64,000 nucleotides of DNA, taken from positions 62,001 to 126,000 of the forward strand of contig RECP01000063.1 of the NCBI GenBank assembly GCA_007693945.1, written 5' to 3'. Below, one piece after another: positions 1-8,171 of this stretch; the stretch's first letter is position 1; each line of letters begins with the position of its first letter. Both the position numbers and the translations under genes were made by a program. The notes beneath the pieces were generated by a model. The model had not been told where the DNA came from and did not search any database. It saw nothing but the letters and a program-made list of their open reading frames with translations. Source of the DNA: Spirochaetaceae bacterium (lineage in GTDB: Bacteria; Spirochaetota; Spirochaetia; DSM-27196; PWMO01).

Positions 1-69
1 CGGCATCGCCGGGATCACCAGTCCGTTGTGAAAGCGTTTGCGGGCTTCGGGTACACTAAGTATGCTCAC
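1..69 (-). CDS. Dihydrodipicolinate synthase-like protein, N-terminus only
   Basis: This is the first 23 codons of a gene that runs off the left edge of the window. The GTG start (67-69, reverse) has a strong SD (AGGGGGGAG) ending next to it, and the frame stays open to the edge. The visible peptide contains RFHNGLVIPAMP, which resembles the opening of a dihydrodipicolinate synthase-like aldolase family that I recall as having a GLVIPAHPLAL-type start (from memory). The gene follows the epimerase by 38 bp on the same strand, so the two are probably co-transcribed and act on one sugar-acid or aldehyde route (inference). With so little sequence the family call is tentative; the reading frame itself is well supported. 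Confidence 0.5.
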   Translation of the reverse strand, partial: MSILSVPEARKRFHNGLVIPAMP

Positions 70-107
70 GCTCCCCCCTGAGCGCCGCGCCGGCAACGGC
101 CGACGCG

Positions 108-1142
108 TCAGTAGCGCCCATCGCGTACTTCCCAGTGAGTCGGTTTGCCCAGACCGCGCCCGCCGGAGGCGACCCATCCCGCGGTCCAGCGAATCACGTG
201 CTCGAGCGGAACCTGCGGATAGCCAAAAAGGCCAGCCGCCCGGGACGCGTTACCCAGCAGCGCATCGGATGCGCTCTCGTTGCTGAGCACGGGGGTCTTG
301 CCGAGCAGCTCACCGAACCGTTGGGCCAGATATCGAACCGAGACGGTCTCCGGACCGGTGATGTTGAGTGCCGAGGCCGGCACTTCGGCACACGCAAACG
401 CCCGCAAAGAGAGGTCGACAGCATCGCCCTGCCAGATCAGGTTCACAAAACCCATCGAGAGATCAACCGGACGCTCGTTGTAGACGTTTTCGGCAATATC
501 CCTGATCACGCCGTAGCGCAGGTCGTTGGCGTAGTACAGCCGAATCAGACAGACCGGAGTACCGAAGCGTATCGATGCCCATTGAAACAGACGTTCACGC
601 GCCACCGCCGCGTTGCCGTACTCACCGCGTGGCTCGAGAGGATCGTGTTCGCGCGACCCGCCGGAGGCCACCGGAACCAGATCGTATACGGCGCCGGTCG
701 AGTAAGCAACCAACGGTATACCGGCATAGCGGCGACATACAAAAAGCGGCGGGACGGCGTTCATGGCCCAGGTCTCAGCCTCTGCACCACTTGTACCAAA
801 CTTTCGTCCCACCAGGTAGACGACCCGATCGGCATCCGGCAGAGCTGCTACCTGGTCGGGATCCAGAACGTCAGCCGTGACGGTCTCAACCGCTCTCTGC
901 TCGAGGAATTGGCGTGCATGCTCATCCGAAAAGCGCGAAACACCGATGACCCGCGCCGAACTGCCGGCCCGCTCAAGCGCACGGCGCAACCGAACCGCCA
1001 GCGTGCCTCCCATCTTGCCGCCGACACCGAGCACGACCACGTTCCCTGAAAGACCGGCGACGCTCGCAACCAGCGCATCCGAGGGCACCGTAAGCACGTC
1101 GTCGAGTTGTTGCTCGTCGCTGATCATCTCAGGCAGTTGCAT
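108..1142 (-). CDS. NAD-dependent epimerase/dehydratase (SDR family)
   Basis: Extended short-chain dehydrogenase of about 344 residues. A Rossmann dinucleotide loop (VVVLGVGGKMGG) lies near residue 35, followed by strand-turn segments ending in DRVVYLVGRKFG and a substrate-binding C-terminal half. The canonical YxxxK is not obvious: the region around LVAYSTGAVYD and the EYGNAAVARE helix probably carries the active site. The start is set at the ATG at 1142 because a TTGACT-17-TAGAGT promoter ends 7 bases upstream; a TTG at 1178 would lie inside that promoter. It is followed by a DHDPS-like gene, a pairing typical of sugar or sugar-acid catabolism. The substrate is unknown. Confidence 0.75.
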   Translation of the reverse strand: MQLPEMISDEQQLDDVLTVPSDALVASVAGLSGNVVVLGVGGKMGGTLAVRLRRALERAGSSARVIGVSRFSDEHARQFLEQRAVETVTADVLDPDQVAALPDADRVVYLVGRKFGTSGAEAETWAMNAVPPLFVCRRYAGIPLVAYSTGAVYDLVPVASGGSREHDPLEPRGEYGNAAVARERLFQWASIRFGTPVCLIRLYYANDLRYGVIRDIAENVYNERPVDLSMGFVNLIWQGDAVDLSLRAFACAEVPASALNITGPETVSVRYLAQRFGELLGKTPVLSNESASDALLGNASRAAGLFGYPQVPLEHVIRWTAGWVASGGRGLGKPTHWEVRDGRY

Positions 1143-1149
1143 GCGGCCT

Positions 1150-1178
1150 ACTCTATGCATCTGCTGCCGGGCAGTCAA
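1150..1178 (-). promoter_or_regulatory. Promoter of the epimerase gene, leaderless type
   Basis: Reading leftward, TTGACT (1173-1178) and TAGAGT (1150-1155) are separated by exactly 17 bases. The ATG at 1142 begins 7 bases after the -10 box, where transcription should start, so the mRNA would have no leader. Confidence 0.55.
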
Positions 1179-1189
1179 GCAGCGGGCTA

Positions 1190-1218
1190 TTGTACCGGTG
1201 GACGTAGTGGATTACACT
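1190..1218 (+). promoter_or_regulatory. Promoter of the menA-like gene
   Basis: TTGTAC (1190-1195), 17-base spacer, TACACT (1213-1218). It would give a leader of about 32 bases that contains the GGAGA ribosome-binding site before the ATG at 1257. It lies back to back with the epimerase promoter. Confidence 0.45.
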
Positions 1219-1256
1219 GCCGCTGAACCATCCGGCGCGCAGCTCGGAGACCAGAC

Positions 1257-2156
1257 ATGACACTCAACGACTTCTATCGGATCGTGGAGATTCGGACCAA
1301 GATCATCAGCGTATCGGCCTTCCTGATCGGAACACTGTTTGCCGCGTACCACGCCGGTGAGATCTCACCGTTGATAGTGCTGCTGATGCTCGGGGCCACG
1401 CTGAGCGTTGACATGGGTACCACCGGATTCAACAGCTACTTCGACTTCAAGAGCGGCGTGGACAACGCGCGTTACAACAAGGAATGCGACAAGGTACTTG
1501 TGCACCGCGGCGTGGGACCCGACACGGCGCTGCTGATCAGCCTGGGGCTGTTCGCCGCCGCCGGCGTTCTGGGACTGTCGCTGGGCTACCTGGTCGGCTG
1601 GGAGATCATTCTGGTCGGTGCAGCCTGCATGGCGGTCGGATTTCTCTATAACGCCGGGCCCTATCCGCTCTCGAACACCCCGCTGGGGGAATTGTTTGCC
1701 GGCGGGTTCCTTGGGTTTGTGCTGGTCGCGCTGTCGTACTACGTCCAGACACAGTCACTCGACCCGGCGGCGTTGCTTCTGGGCCTGCCGTCGTTACTGC
1801 TGGTGGCCTCAATTCTGACGGTCAACAATACCTGCGACATCGAGGGGGATCGCGCCGCCGGCAGACATACGCTCTCGATTCTGCTGGGACCTGTGCGTGC
1901 TGAGCTGATAGTCTACTCACTGGGCGCCGCGGGCTACGCGGCAGCGCTGCTGGTTGTGCTGCGCTACCTGCCCTCGGCGTCGGTGCTACCACTGCTGGCT
2001 GCGGCGACAGCGTCGGCAGCGGAATACCGGCGCATGCACGCTCGCGGTTACTCACACGAGACCAAAGGCGCATCGATGCAGAGCATATCGAGAGTTTTCA
2101 TGCTGTACACACTGGCGATGATCGTCGCGCTGATCCTCGGGCTGACTATTGGATAA
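1257..2156 (+). CDS. menA: UbiA-family prenyltransferase, MenA-like
   Basis: Integral membrane prenyltransferase of 299 residues with about eight or nine hydrophobic segments. The first Mg-diphosphate motif is N59-SYFD-FKSGVD (D63, D69), followed by the conserved KVLVHRG segment. The second is NNTCDIEGDRAAGR near residue 190. This pattern is that of 1,4-dihydroxy-2-naphthoate polyprenyltransferase, which joins the isoprenoid tail to the menaquinone head group. SD GGAGA sits 7 bases before the ATG. The gene stands alone on the plus strand with its own promoter. Other UbiA enzymes share the motifs, so the quinone role is family inference; no other menaquinone gene is in the window. Confidence 0.75.
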   Translation: MTLNDFYRIVEIRTKIISVSAFLIGTLFAAYHAGEISPLIVLLMLGATLSVDMGTTGFNSYFDFKSGVDNARYNKECDKVLVHRGVGPDTALLISLGLFAAAGVLGLSLGYLVGWEIILVGAACMAVGFLYNAGPYPLSNTPLGELFAGGFLGFVLVALSYYVQTQSLDPAALLLGLPSLLLVASILTVNNTCDIEGDRAAGRHTLSILLGPVRAELIVYSLGAAGYAAALLVVLRYLPSASVLPLLAAATASAAEYRRMHARGYSHETKGASMQSISRVFMLYTLAMIVALILGLTIG

Positions 2157-2209
2157 CCCGCGGGAAACCTGCTGGATCCTCGCTTGCCGCTGACAGCCGA
2201 TGCTCGCCA

Positions 2210-2238
2210 TTGACAGACTGCATCCGATCCGGCAGGAT
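2210..2238 (+). promoter_or_regulatory. Possible promoter of putP
   Basis: A consensus TTGACA (2210-2215) is followed after 17 bases by a weak -10, CAGGAT (2233-2238). This predicts a leader of about 30 bases holding the AGGAG ribosome-binding site of the ATG at 2274. Confidence 0.35.
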
Positions 2239-2273
2239 GGCGCCACATTTTCATATCCATACAGGAGCCGCGC

Positions 2274-3740
2274 ATGATCAGTATTCCCGAACTCGTGACT
2301 TTCATCGTCTACCTCGTCTTCCTGATGGCGGTTGGACTCTACTTCTACCGCAGGACGGCCAACCTTGAGGACTACCTGCTCGGCGGGCGTAACATGGGCA
2401 CGTGGGTCACCGCACTGTCGGCCCAGGCCAGCGACATGAGCGGCTGGCTGCTGATGGGACTTCCCGGAGCAGTATTCCTGTTCGGCATCAACCAGAGCTG
2501 GATCGCCATCGGGCTGTTCATCGGGACGGTGGTCAACTGGATCCTGGTAGCCCCACGCCTGCGGCTGCATACCGAGCGGACCAGATCCATCACCCTGCCC
2601 TCGTTCCTGGAAAACCGCTTCAAGGATCCAACCGGCCTGCTGCGGGTAATCTCGTCGATCATCATCCTGTTCTTCTTCACCATCTACGCCTCGTCCGGAC
2701 TGGTGGCCGCAGGACGCCTCTTCGAGTCGATGTTTGCAGTCAATTACCAGACTGCGGTGCTGATCGGAGGCGTTGTGATTGTTGCCTACACCTTCCTCGG
2801 TGGGTTCCTGGCGGTCTGCTGGACCGACCTGATTCAGGGAACCTTGATGCTGGTGGCAGTCGTCGTGGTGCCGGCGGTTGCCCTGATATCGGCCGGTGGT
2901 GTGGCGGGAATCTCGCAGGCAATGGCTGCGCGTGAGATCTCCGCCGCGCTGATTCCGGCCGGACCGCTGCCGCTGATTGCGATCATCTCGACTATGGCCT
3001 GGGGCCTGGGATACTTCGGTCAGCCGCACATTCTGGCGCGGTTCATGAGTATCCGCTCGGTAAGGGAGCTTCCCAAGGCTACAACCATCGCGGTGGTCTG
3101 GGTGGCGTTTTCGCTGGGCTTTGCGGTAATCGTCGGTCTGGTCGGCATTCCGTTGTTCCCCGACCTTGCCGGTCCGGAGGCCGAGACGGTCTTTATCCGC
3201 ATGATCCGGCTGGTTTTCTCACCGTGGATTGGCGGCATCCTGCTGGCGGCCATACTTTCGGCAATTATGTCGACGATCGACTCGCAACTGCTGGTGTCTT
3301 CGTCGGCGCTGACCGAAGACATCTACAAGCGATCGATCAATCGCGAAGCGGGAGAACAGAGACTGATGTGGATCGGACGCGTCAGCGTGATCGCAATCTC
3401 GATTGTGGCCCTGGTGCTGGCGCTCAACCCGCAGAACACCATTCTGGGACTGGTGGCGTACGCCTGGGGTGGATTCGGCGCGGCATTTGGCCCTGTAATC
3501 CTGATGGCTCTCTTCTCCCGCAAAGCCACCTGGCAGGCAGCGCTGGCGGGAATGGTCACCGGAACGGTTGTGCTGGTACTCTGGGAACGCCTGGGTCTCG
3601 GCGCCACGATGTACGAAATAGTGCCCGGCTTCATTGCCAACTATATTGCAATCATGATCACCAACCGGCTGGTGCAACAGACCGATGAAGCCGTGATCCG
3701 CGATTTCGACGAGATCAAGGCTCAGCTGGCCGCCGACTGA
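2274..3740 (+). CDS. putP: Sodium/proline symporter (SSS family)
   Basis: Sodium:solute symporter of 488 residues, the usual PutP length, with about 13 membrane segments. The N-terminal NLEDYLLGGRNMG and ALSAQASDMSGWLLMGLPG blocks are the PutP sodium-site signature in TM1-TM2. The family signature around GGFLAVCWTDLIQG lies near residue 185, and the FGQPHILARFMS block follows. It probably imports proline with Na+, for nutrition or as an osmolyte. SD AGGAG is well placed. It converges with the small cysteine-rich gene, whose last codons overlap this stop by 19 bases. Substrate specificity within the SSS family is the only real doubt. Confidence 0.88.
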   Translation: MISIPELVTFIVYLVFLMAVGLYFYRRTANLEDYLLGGRNMGTWVTALSAQASDMSGWLLMGLPGAVFLFGINQSWIAIGLFIGTVVNWILVAPRLRLHTERTRSITLPSFLENRFKDPTGLLRVISSIIILFFFTIYASSGLVAAGRLFESMFAVNYQTAVLIGGVVIVAYTFLGGFLAVCWTDLIQGTLMLVAVVVVPAVALISAGGVAGISQAMAAREISAALIPAGPLPLIAIISTMAWGLGYFGQPHILARFMSIRSVRELPKATTIAVVWVAFSLGFAVIVGLVGIPLFPDLAGPEAETVFIRMIRLVFSPWIGGILLAAILSAIMSTIDSQLLVSSSALTEDIYKRSINREAGEQRLMWIGRVSVIAISIVALVLALNPQNTILGLVAYAWGGFGAAFGPVILMALFSRKATWQAALAGMVTGTVVLVLWERLGLGATMYEIVPGFIANYIAIMITNRLVQQTDEAVIRDFDEIKAQLAAD

Positions 3741-3937
3741 CCGCCGCGTGGTACCGGCCGGTCGCCGTCATGCCCGGACGGGGCAGCAGCGTCGGCCGCC
3801 CGTGCGTCGGTCGGGTCCGTTTGATCGGCAAACACCACCCGGCCGCGCAACACGCATCCTTCGGCGCCGGGTTTGCATTCGAGATCACGCCGCGAACAGT
3901 AGTCACGGCCGGTCATGTAGCGACAGTAGAAACTCAC
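3722..3937 (-). CDS. Small cysteine-rich protein, unknown function
   Basis: Predicted protein of 71 residues. The N-terminal 35 residues are the conserved-looking part: CRYMTGRDYC, then LEC and EGCVL, giving four cysteines that could bind a metal or form a small Cys cluster; the rest is polar and disordered-looking. The GTG start has SD AGAGG overlapping the stop codon of the patatin gene, 9 bases upstream, so it is the third cistron of the thioesterase-patatin operon. I do not recognise a named family. The SD and the cysteine spacing argue that it is real. Its 3' end overlaps putP on the other strand. Confidence 0.6.
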   Translation of the reverse strand: MSFYCRYMTGRDYCSRRDLECKPGAEGCVLRGRVVFADQTDPTDARAADAAAPSGHDGDRPVPRGGQSAAS

Positions 3938-3946
3938 GCCTGACCT

Positions 3947-4729
3947 CTACTTGATGCGGCGCTGCACCTTCGACAGTGCGTGCTTCATTGCGGTCTCGCC
4001 GCGCCTGACCATTTCCTCGCGGTTCGACATGTCGTGATAGCTGAAGCCTTTCAGATCGGGCTGAACTACGCAGTCAGCGTAGGAGAGACCCTTGCTGGCG
4101 GTGGCGTTCATGAACAGCGCCATACTACGCGCAGTTACGTCGAGGATGCTGTCCGGTCGTTCACGGCTCCCCTGCGCATCGGCGTTGAGGTCGACGGCAA
4201 CCACGTACTCGGCCCCCATCCGTTTGACTACGTCGGCGGGAACCGCGTTGAGCACACCGCCATCGACCAGCACCGCGTCTTCGGTTTCAACCGGGACAAA
4301 GATCCCCGGTATACTGCAGCTGGCGAGCACTGCGGTGCTGATCGGCCCCGACTCGAATACCACCTCGGTGGCGCTTACCAGATCGACCGCCACCGCTGCG
4401 TAGGGTATCTCAAGGTCCTCGATATGGCGTCCTTCCACCAGTTCGTCAATCATGTCGCGCAGACCGTCGGGCTTTACGACACCGAGCTTCGGAAAGGTCG
4501 GCTTCACCAGATCCTTCCACTCGATGCGTACAGCTTTCTCTTCGATCTCCGACCAGCTGTGACCGGCACAGTACAGCGCGCCAATCAGGCTGCCAACGCT
4601 GGTTCCGGCCACGTAGTGTGGCTTGATGTCGGCCTCGGCCAGCGCTTTCAGCACTCCGATATGCGCGAATCCACGAACAGCGCCACCGCCGAGCGCCAGT
4701 CCCATCACCTTCTTGCCTATCCCCAGCAT
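3947..4729 (-). CDS. Patatin-like phospholipase (RssA type)
   Basis: Serine acyl hydrolase of 260 residues. The oxyanion-hole loop LALGGGAVRGFAHIGVL lies at residues 11-27, the nucleophile elbow GTSVG around 43-47, and the catalytic dyad aspartate is in VLVDGGVLNAVP near residue 150, so the Ser-Asp dyad is complete. No signal peptide, so probably cytoplasmic or membrane-peripheral. Members cleave lysophospholipids or other acyl esters. SD AGAGG precedes the ATG. It follows a hotdog thioesterase by 15 bp, which suggests a joint role in acyl-chain turnover (inference). Confidence 0.85.
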   Translation of the reverse strand: MLGIGKKVMGLALGGGAVRGFAHIGVLKALAEADIKPHYVAGTSVGSLIGALYCAGHSWSEIEEKAVRIEWKDLVKPTFPKLGVVKPDGLRDMIDELVEGRHIEDLEIPYAAVAVDLVSATEVVFESGPISTAVLASCSIPGIFVPVETEDAVLVDGGVLNAVPADVVKRMGAEYVVAVDLNADAQGSRERPDSILDVTARSMALFMNATASKGLSYADCVVQPDLKGFSYHDMSNREEMVRRGETAMKHALSKVQRRIK

Positions 4730-4744
4730 AGCCTCTTCTCCGTT

Positions 4745-5143
4745 TCAGCCGTCACACACGATATCGAGAAACCACTGCGGCACGCGCGTCGGGCGACCGG
4801 CTTCAGGGTCAAAACACCCATGGCGCGTGCGAGCGGTCGCAAATAGGGTGCCCGCCGCATCGGTCACGGTGTACCCGACCTCAAAGCTGGTTCGTTTCAT
4901 CTTCTCAACCGTGACCGTGACAATACACGACTGCTGCAGCATCAGCGGCTGCCGATACTCGCAGGCTGCGCTGACCACCAGGAACACAGGACCGCTGCCC
5001 ATTCGACGCTCGAACTCGCCGTCCATCAGGCGCACGCGGGCAGTCTCCAGAAAGGTAAAGAACTGGGCGTGATTCACGTGACCGTAGGCGTCGAGGTCAC
5101 GAAAGCGCAGCGGGATCTCGATGGAAAAGGTTCTGAACGTCAT
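4745..5143 (-). CDS. Acyl-CoA thioesterase, 4HBT/YbgC hotdog family
   Basis: Single hotdog domain of 132 residues, typical for 4-hydroxybenzoyl-CoA thioesterase relatives. The block FRDLDAYGHVNHAQFFTFLE (near residues 12-31) carries the catalytic Asp and the helix that covers the thioester. It hydrolyses an acyl-CoA; chain-length preference cannot be read. First gene of an operon with the patatin and the small cysteine-rich protein. A TTGACC-17-TAGGCT promoter lies just upstream and predicts a leader of only about 7 bases, too short for an SD. Confidence 0.82.
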   Translation of the reverse strand: MTFRTFSIEIPLRFRDLDAYGHVNHAQFFTFLETARVRLMDGEFERRMGSGPVFLVVSAACEYRQPLMLQQSCIVTVTVEKMKRTSFEVGYTVTDAAGTLFATARTRHGCFDPEAGRPTRVPQWFLDIVCDG

Positions 5144-5157
5144 GAACTTCTGCCGCG

Positions 5158-5186
5158 AGCCTACGAGAATGCACCGGCTTGGTCAA
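5158..5186 (-). promoter_or_regulatory. Promoter of the thioesterase-patatin operon
   Basis: On the minus strand, TTGACC (5181-5186), 17 bases, TAGGCT (5158-5163). The ATG at 5143 lies 14 bases after the -10 box, giving a very short leader. Confidence 0.45.
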
Positions 5187-5290
5187 GCTTGATGACTGGC
5201 ACAAAGCCTGGGGATACCGGCCGGTGACGCTGCATGACAGAACATCGGTTGCCCATCAATCGTCAGCGCACCCCGCAACCGCTCAATCGG

Positions 5291-5920
5291 CTATTCAGTT
5301 CGCAACGAGCCGATGCTCGATTCCACCGCCCGCATCGCGCGGTCGTCGGCCGCTTCAGTAATCACGTACTGCAGCAGCACGGGTGTCTCACCGGCGGCCC
5401 GGGTTATCAGCGAAAACGCCACCGCCCCGGCAGCTACGCTTCTTATCTGCACGATCTCCATCCCGGCGTGCCTGAACACTGCTTTGTCGGCTGCTTCCGC
5501 CTGCTCGAGCGCGCGCCCGATCTCGCGCGGCGAGAGTTCGCCGTCGAGCCGCAGAATCGTCAGCGCCGATCCAGTGTCGGAGTCGACAAACAGCTCGATC
5601 AGGCTGCCACTGACCGGGCCATCGGCCACCGAGTCCCTGATCTGGCGTTCCACAACGCGGCGCGTATCATCGTCAACCGGCTGCCATCCGGCGGGCGGTT
5701 TGAGCGACAGACCACCACCGGGGAGCGTGTAGCGATCGCCGAGCAGATGGGGGTCCACGCCGAAGACATACTGCGGTGGTTCGTCCGCAGCGGATGCTGC
5801 ATCAGCAGCCTGCCGAACGGACGAACGGTCACGCGGCGAGCACGCAGTCAGCAGTAACGGTAGAACCACAAACAGAACAGCCGCCCGTCGGGCGGCTGCT
5901 GCAAAGGTCGCTATTTGCAT
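5291..5920 (-). CDS. Lipoprotein of unknown function
   Basis: Predicted lipoprotein of 209 residues. From the ATG at 5920 a signal peptide runs through AAVLFVVLPLLLTAC, with the lipobox Cys about 28 residues in. The mature part has an amphipathic region (YTLPGGGLSLKPPAGWQPV) and alternating strands, reminiscent of small lipoproteins of the DcrB/PsbP-like type, but no catalytic residues stand out. The start 5920 is chosen over an in-frame ATG at 5959 because the latter would overlap the upstream gene and lengthen the signal peptide; no clear SD is seen. It follows the Bor-like gene by 28 bp and is probably co-transcribed. Confidence 0.65.
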   Translation of the reverse strand: MQIATFAAAARRAAVLFVVLPLLLTACSPRDRSSVRQAADAASAADEPPQYVFGVDPHLLGDRYTLPGGGLSLKPPAGWQPVDDDTRRVVERQIRDSVADGPVSGSLIELFVDSDTGSALTILRLDGELSPREIGRALEQAEAADKAVFRHAGMEIVQIRSVAAGAVAFSLITRAAGETPVLLQYVITEAADDRAMRAVESSIGSLRTE

Positions 5921-5948
5921 GAAAGACACAATTTCTGTGGTTACCGGG

Positions 5949-6245
5949 CTACCTGACAACCGTTACGGAGCGGGGATAGACCGTCGCGATACCGGTGAAG
6001 AAACCAATCACAACGTCCAGAGGCGTGAACTCGGTGACAATCTCGTAGTCCTGGGCTCCGGCAGCCATGCGTTCCGTGCTCGGGGTGGTGATGTCTACCA
6101 GACCCCATAGCACGTACCACTGGCGCTCGGTGACCGTCTCGTACGTCTGCGGGCCCTGACCAACCGTGTGCACGTGCGTCATGCAACTGGCCAGTGCAAA
6201 CGTCACCAGTACCACGATCGAAACCAGCTTGATAACTCGATTCAT
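5949..6245 (-). CDS. Bor/Iss-like small lipoprotein
   Basis: Predicted lipoprotein of 98 residues. The signal peptide ends in the lipobox FALASC, and the mature chain starts MTHVHTVGQG. The later blocks QWYVLWGLVDI and LDVVIGFFTGI follow the layout of the Bor/Iss family of phage and plasmid-associated outer-membrane lipoproteins (YxLWG, then a hydrophobic hairpin). The ATG at 6245 has an excellent SD (GGAGGG), which fixes the start; the open frame extends 32 codons further without support. Bor proteins are linked to serum resistance in E. coli, but that role should not be assumed here. Confidence 0.68.
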   Translation of the reverse strand: MNRVIKLVSIVVLVTFALASCMTHVHTVGQGPQTYETVTERQWYVLWGLVDITTPSTERMAAGAQDYEIVTEFTPLDVVIGFFTGIATVYPRSVTVVR

Positions 6246-6289
6246 TCCGTCCCTCCTACAGGTAAAGAAATAAGTTTCAAATCCTGACA

Positions 6290-6319
6290 ACAATACCGGG
6301 TTTCTTGCTTGTTGTTCAA
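6290..6319 (-). promoter_or_regulatory. Possible promoter of the Bor-like gene
   Basis: Leftward TTGAAC (6314-6319), 18 bases, TATTGT (6290-6295). It would give a leader of about 40 bases ending in the GGAGGG site. Modest match only. Confidence 0.3.
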
Positions 6320-6477
6320 TCCCTCCGCTGAACGGAAACACTCTTTTTCGGCGGGTATTCTTGCCGCGGGGCGCACGGCAGCGCAGAAGAGTGCATGTAC
6401 ATTCACGAACCGGCCAGGAAGTGCAGTATTATTCCTTTTGGGAGAAAAGACCTACGCGAAACGATGGCTACGGTCAA

Positions 6478-6506
6478 TTGACGACGGAAGCGACACGGCG
6501 TATAAT
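6478..6506 (+). promoter_or_regulatory. Strong sigma-70-type promoter of the peptide ABC operon
   Basis: TTGACG (6478-6483), exactly 17 bases, perfect TATAAT (6501-6506). It is the best promoter match in the window and predicts a start near 6513 and a leader of about 44 bases with an AGGAG site. A strong promoter fits a highly expressed solute-binding protein. Confidence 0.75.
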
Positions 6507-6556
6507 CCGGTTTCAGCTACTCTTCCATTTTTACGTTTGAAAGGAGAAAGACTACC

Positions 6557-8095
6557 ATGGCAAAGGGACGCATTACAGTCCTGGTACTTGTCGCCGTACT
6601 TGTTGCCGCCGCCCTGATCGGTTGCGGTACACAGACAACGGATGTCACGCAGAAGGCCGAGAACAAGGACGTGCTGGTTATCGGTATGCCCGGAGAAGCC
6701 CGCGCTCTCGACCCCCAGGCCACTAACGACCAGCCTTCGGCCCGCATCATGAAGCAGATCTACGAAACGCTCATGTATCAGAGTCCCGCGCTCGAGATCT
6801 CCGAGGGTCTGGTTTCCGAATACCGCGTTGTGGACGACGTAACCTATGAGTTCAGCCTCCCCCAGGGTATCCGCTTCCACAACGGAGACGAACTGACCTC
6901 ACGCGACGTCCAGTTCACCTTCGAGAGGATGCGTCAAGTCAACGCCCCCGGCGCGTTTCTGGTGGCGGCGCTCGACCGCGTCGAGATTATCGACGATTAC
7001 ACCTTCCGCATGATTCTGCAGTTCCCGTTCGGACCGTTCATTACCCACCTGGCGCATCCTGCAACGGCAATCATCAACGAACGCGCGGTCGGCGAACTCG
7101 GCGATGACTTCGCGCGTAATCCGGTCGGGACCGGGCCGTTCAAGTTCATCGAGTGGCGCAGCGGTGATTCTATCAAGCTTGAACGGTTTGCCGATTACCA
7201 TGGCCAGCAGGCCGCTTCGCGCGAAGTACTCTTCCGTTTTATCACCGAAGACGGCAGCCGCACGGTTGCGATCGAAACCGCTGAGGCGGATATTATCTAC
7301 GACGTCGGTCCGCAGGACTTCAATAGCCTCGCCAACGTCGAAGGCGTGAACTCGATCAGCTCTACCGGGCTGACGACCTTCTACATGGGCTTCAACGTGC
7401 AGAAGCAGCCGTTTGACGACGTACGCGTGCGGCAGGCCATCAACCTGGCGCTGAACGTTCCGCAGGCTACCAACGTAGCCTTTCGCGGGCACGCCACTCC
7501 GGCGCGCGGACCGCTGGCTCCGACGGTACAGTTTGCCAACCAGGACATTCCAGGCTACGACTTCGATCCTGATCGAGCACGCCAGCTACTTGCGGAAGCG
7601 GGGTATGCGAACGGCTTCAGAACGTCGATCTGGACCAACGACAATCCGATCCGCATCCAGTACGCCGAGATCTTCCAGGAGCAACTGTCCCAGGTCGGCA
7701 TCGACGCCGCCATCGAGATCCTCGAGTGGGCTCCGTATCTCGACCGCACCGCCCGCGGCGAACACGACATGTTCATGCTCGGCTGGGTAGCGGTCACCGG
7801 CGACGCCGACTACGGCATGTACTCGCTGTTTCACTCAACCCAGTTCGGTGACGCCGGCAACAGGACCTTCTGGGCCAACGATGAAGTCGATCGGCTGCTG
7901 GACCTCGGCCGGCGCAGCCCGGACCCCGATGAACGCGCGCAGGCATACCAACGCGCGCAGGAGATTGTGTTTGAGGAAGCGCCGTGGGTGTTCCTGGCGT
8001 TTCGGAACGAACTCAACGCGCACCGTGCATACGTTGAGGGCTTCACGCCGCACACGGCGGGACACCACATACTGCACCAGGTCCGCAACCGCTAA
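6557..8095 (+). CDS. Peptide ABC transporter solute-binding lipoprotein (SBP_bac_5)
   Basis: Solute-binding protein of 512 residues, normal for the DppA/OppA family. The signal peptide ends at lipobox LIGC (Cys about residue 23). The mature protein begins with the typical block VIGMPGEARALDPQATND, and later shows the GTGPFKF motif and the VRQAINLALN signature. It would be anchored at the inner membrane or in the periplasm and deliver oligopeptides (or a related solute such as a sugar) to the DppB/DppC-like pore. SD AGGAG is 9 bases before the ATG. First gene of a five-gene operon; a GC-rich hairpin follows it before the permease gene. Substrate is unknown. Confidence 0.9.
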   Translation: MAKGRITVLVLVAVLVAAALIGCGTQTTDVTQKAENKDVLVIGMPGEARALDPQATNDQPSARIMKQIYETLMYQSPALEISEGLVSEYRVVDDVTYEFSLPQGIRFHNGDELTSRDVQFTFERMRQVNAPGAFLVAALDRVEIIDDYTFRMILQFPFGPFITHLAHPATAIINERAVGELGDDFARNPVGTGPFKFIEWRSGDSIKLERFADYHGQQAASREVLFRFITEDGSRTVAIETAEADIIYDVGPQDFNSLANVEGVNSISSTGLTTFYMGFNVQKQPFDDVRVRQAINLALNVPQATNVAFRGHATPARGPLAPTVQFANQDIPGYDFDPDRARQLLAEAGYANGFRTSIWTNDNPIRIQYAEIFQEQLSQVGIDAAIEILEWAPYLDRTARGEHDMFMLGWVAVTGDADYGMYSLFHSTQFGDAGNRTFWANDEVDRLLDLGRRSPDPDERAQAYQRAQEIVFEEAPWVFLAFRNELNAHRAYVEGFTPHTAGHHILHQVRNR

Positions 8096-8111
8096 CCGGA
8101 TTGCGACAGGC

Positions 8112-8131
8112 GCCGGGCCTTACGGCCCGGC
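8112..8131 (+). terminator. Intercistronic GC stem-loop after the binding-protein gene
   Basis: A perfect 8-bp stem GCCGGGCC/GGCCCGGC closes a TTAC loop. No T-run follows, so it is more likely an mRNA-protecting or partial-attenuation hairpin than a full terminator. Such elements commonly keep the binding-protein mRNA more abundant than the permease part. Confidence 0.6.
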
Positions 8132-8171
8132 ACCATCTGAAAACTCTACCGTCTCTCCGCAGAGGTGATCC

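Larger units (their letters stand above)
6246..6556. other. Divergent intergenic region, Bor-like gene / peptide ABC operon
   Basis: About 310 bases without a gene. It holds a weak leftward promoter (6290-6319) and the strong rightward promoter at 6478-6506. The stretch 6320-6470 shows no convincing ORF, hairpin or repeat. Confidence 0.6.

Noticed and set aside
52-1260. Plus-strand open frames opposite the epimerase
   Set aside because: They have no recognisable domain and mirror the codon pattern of the minus-strand gene.
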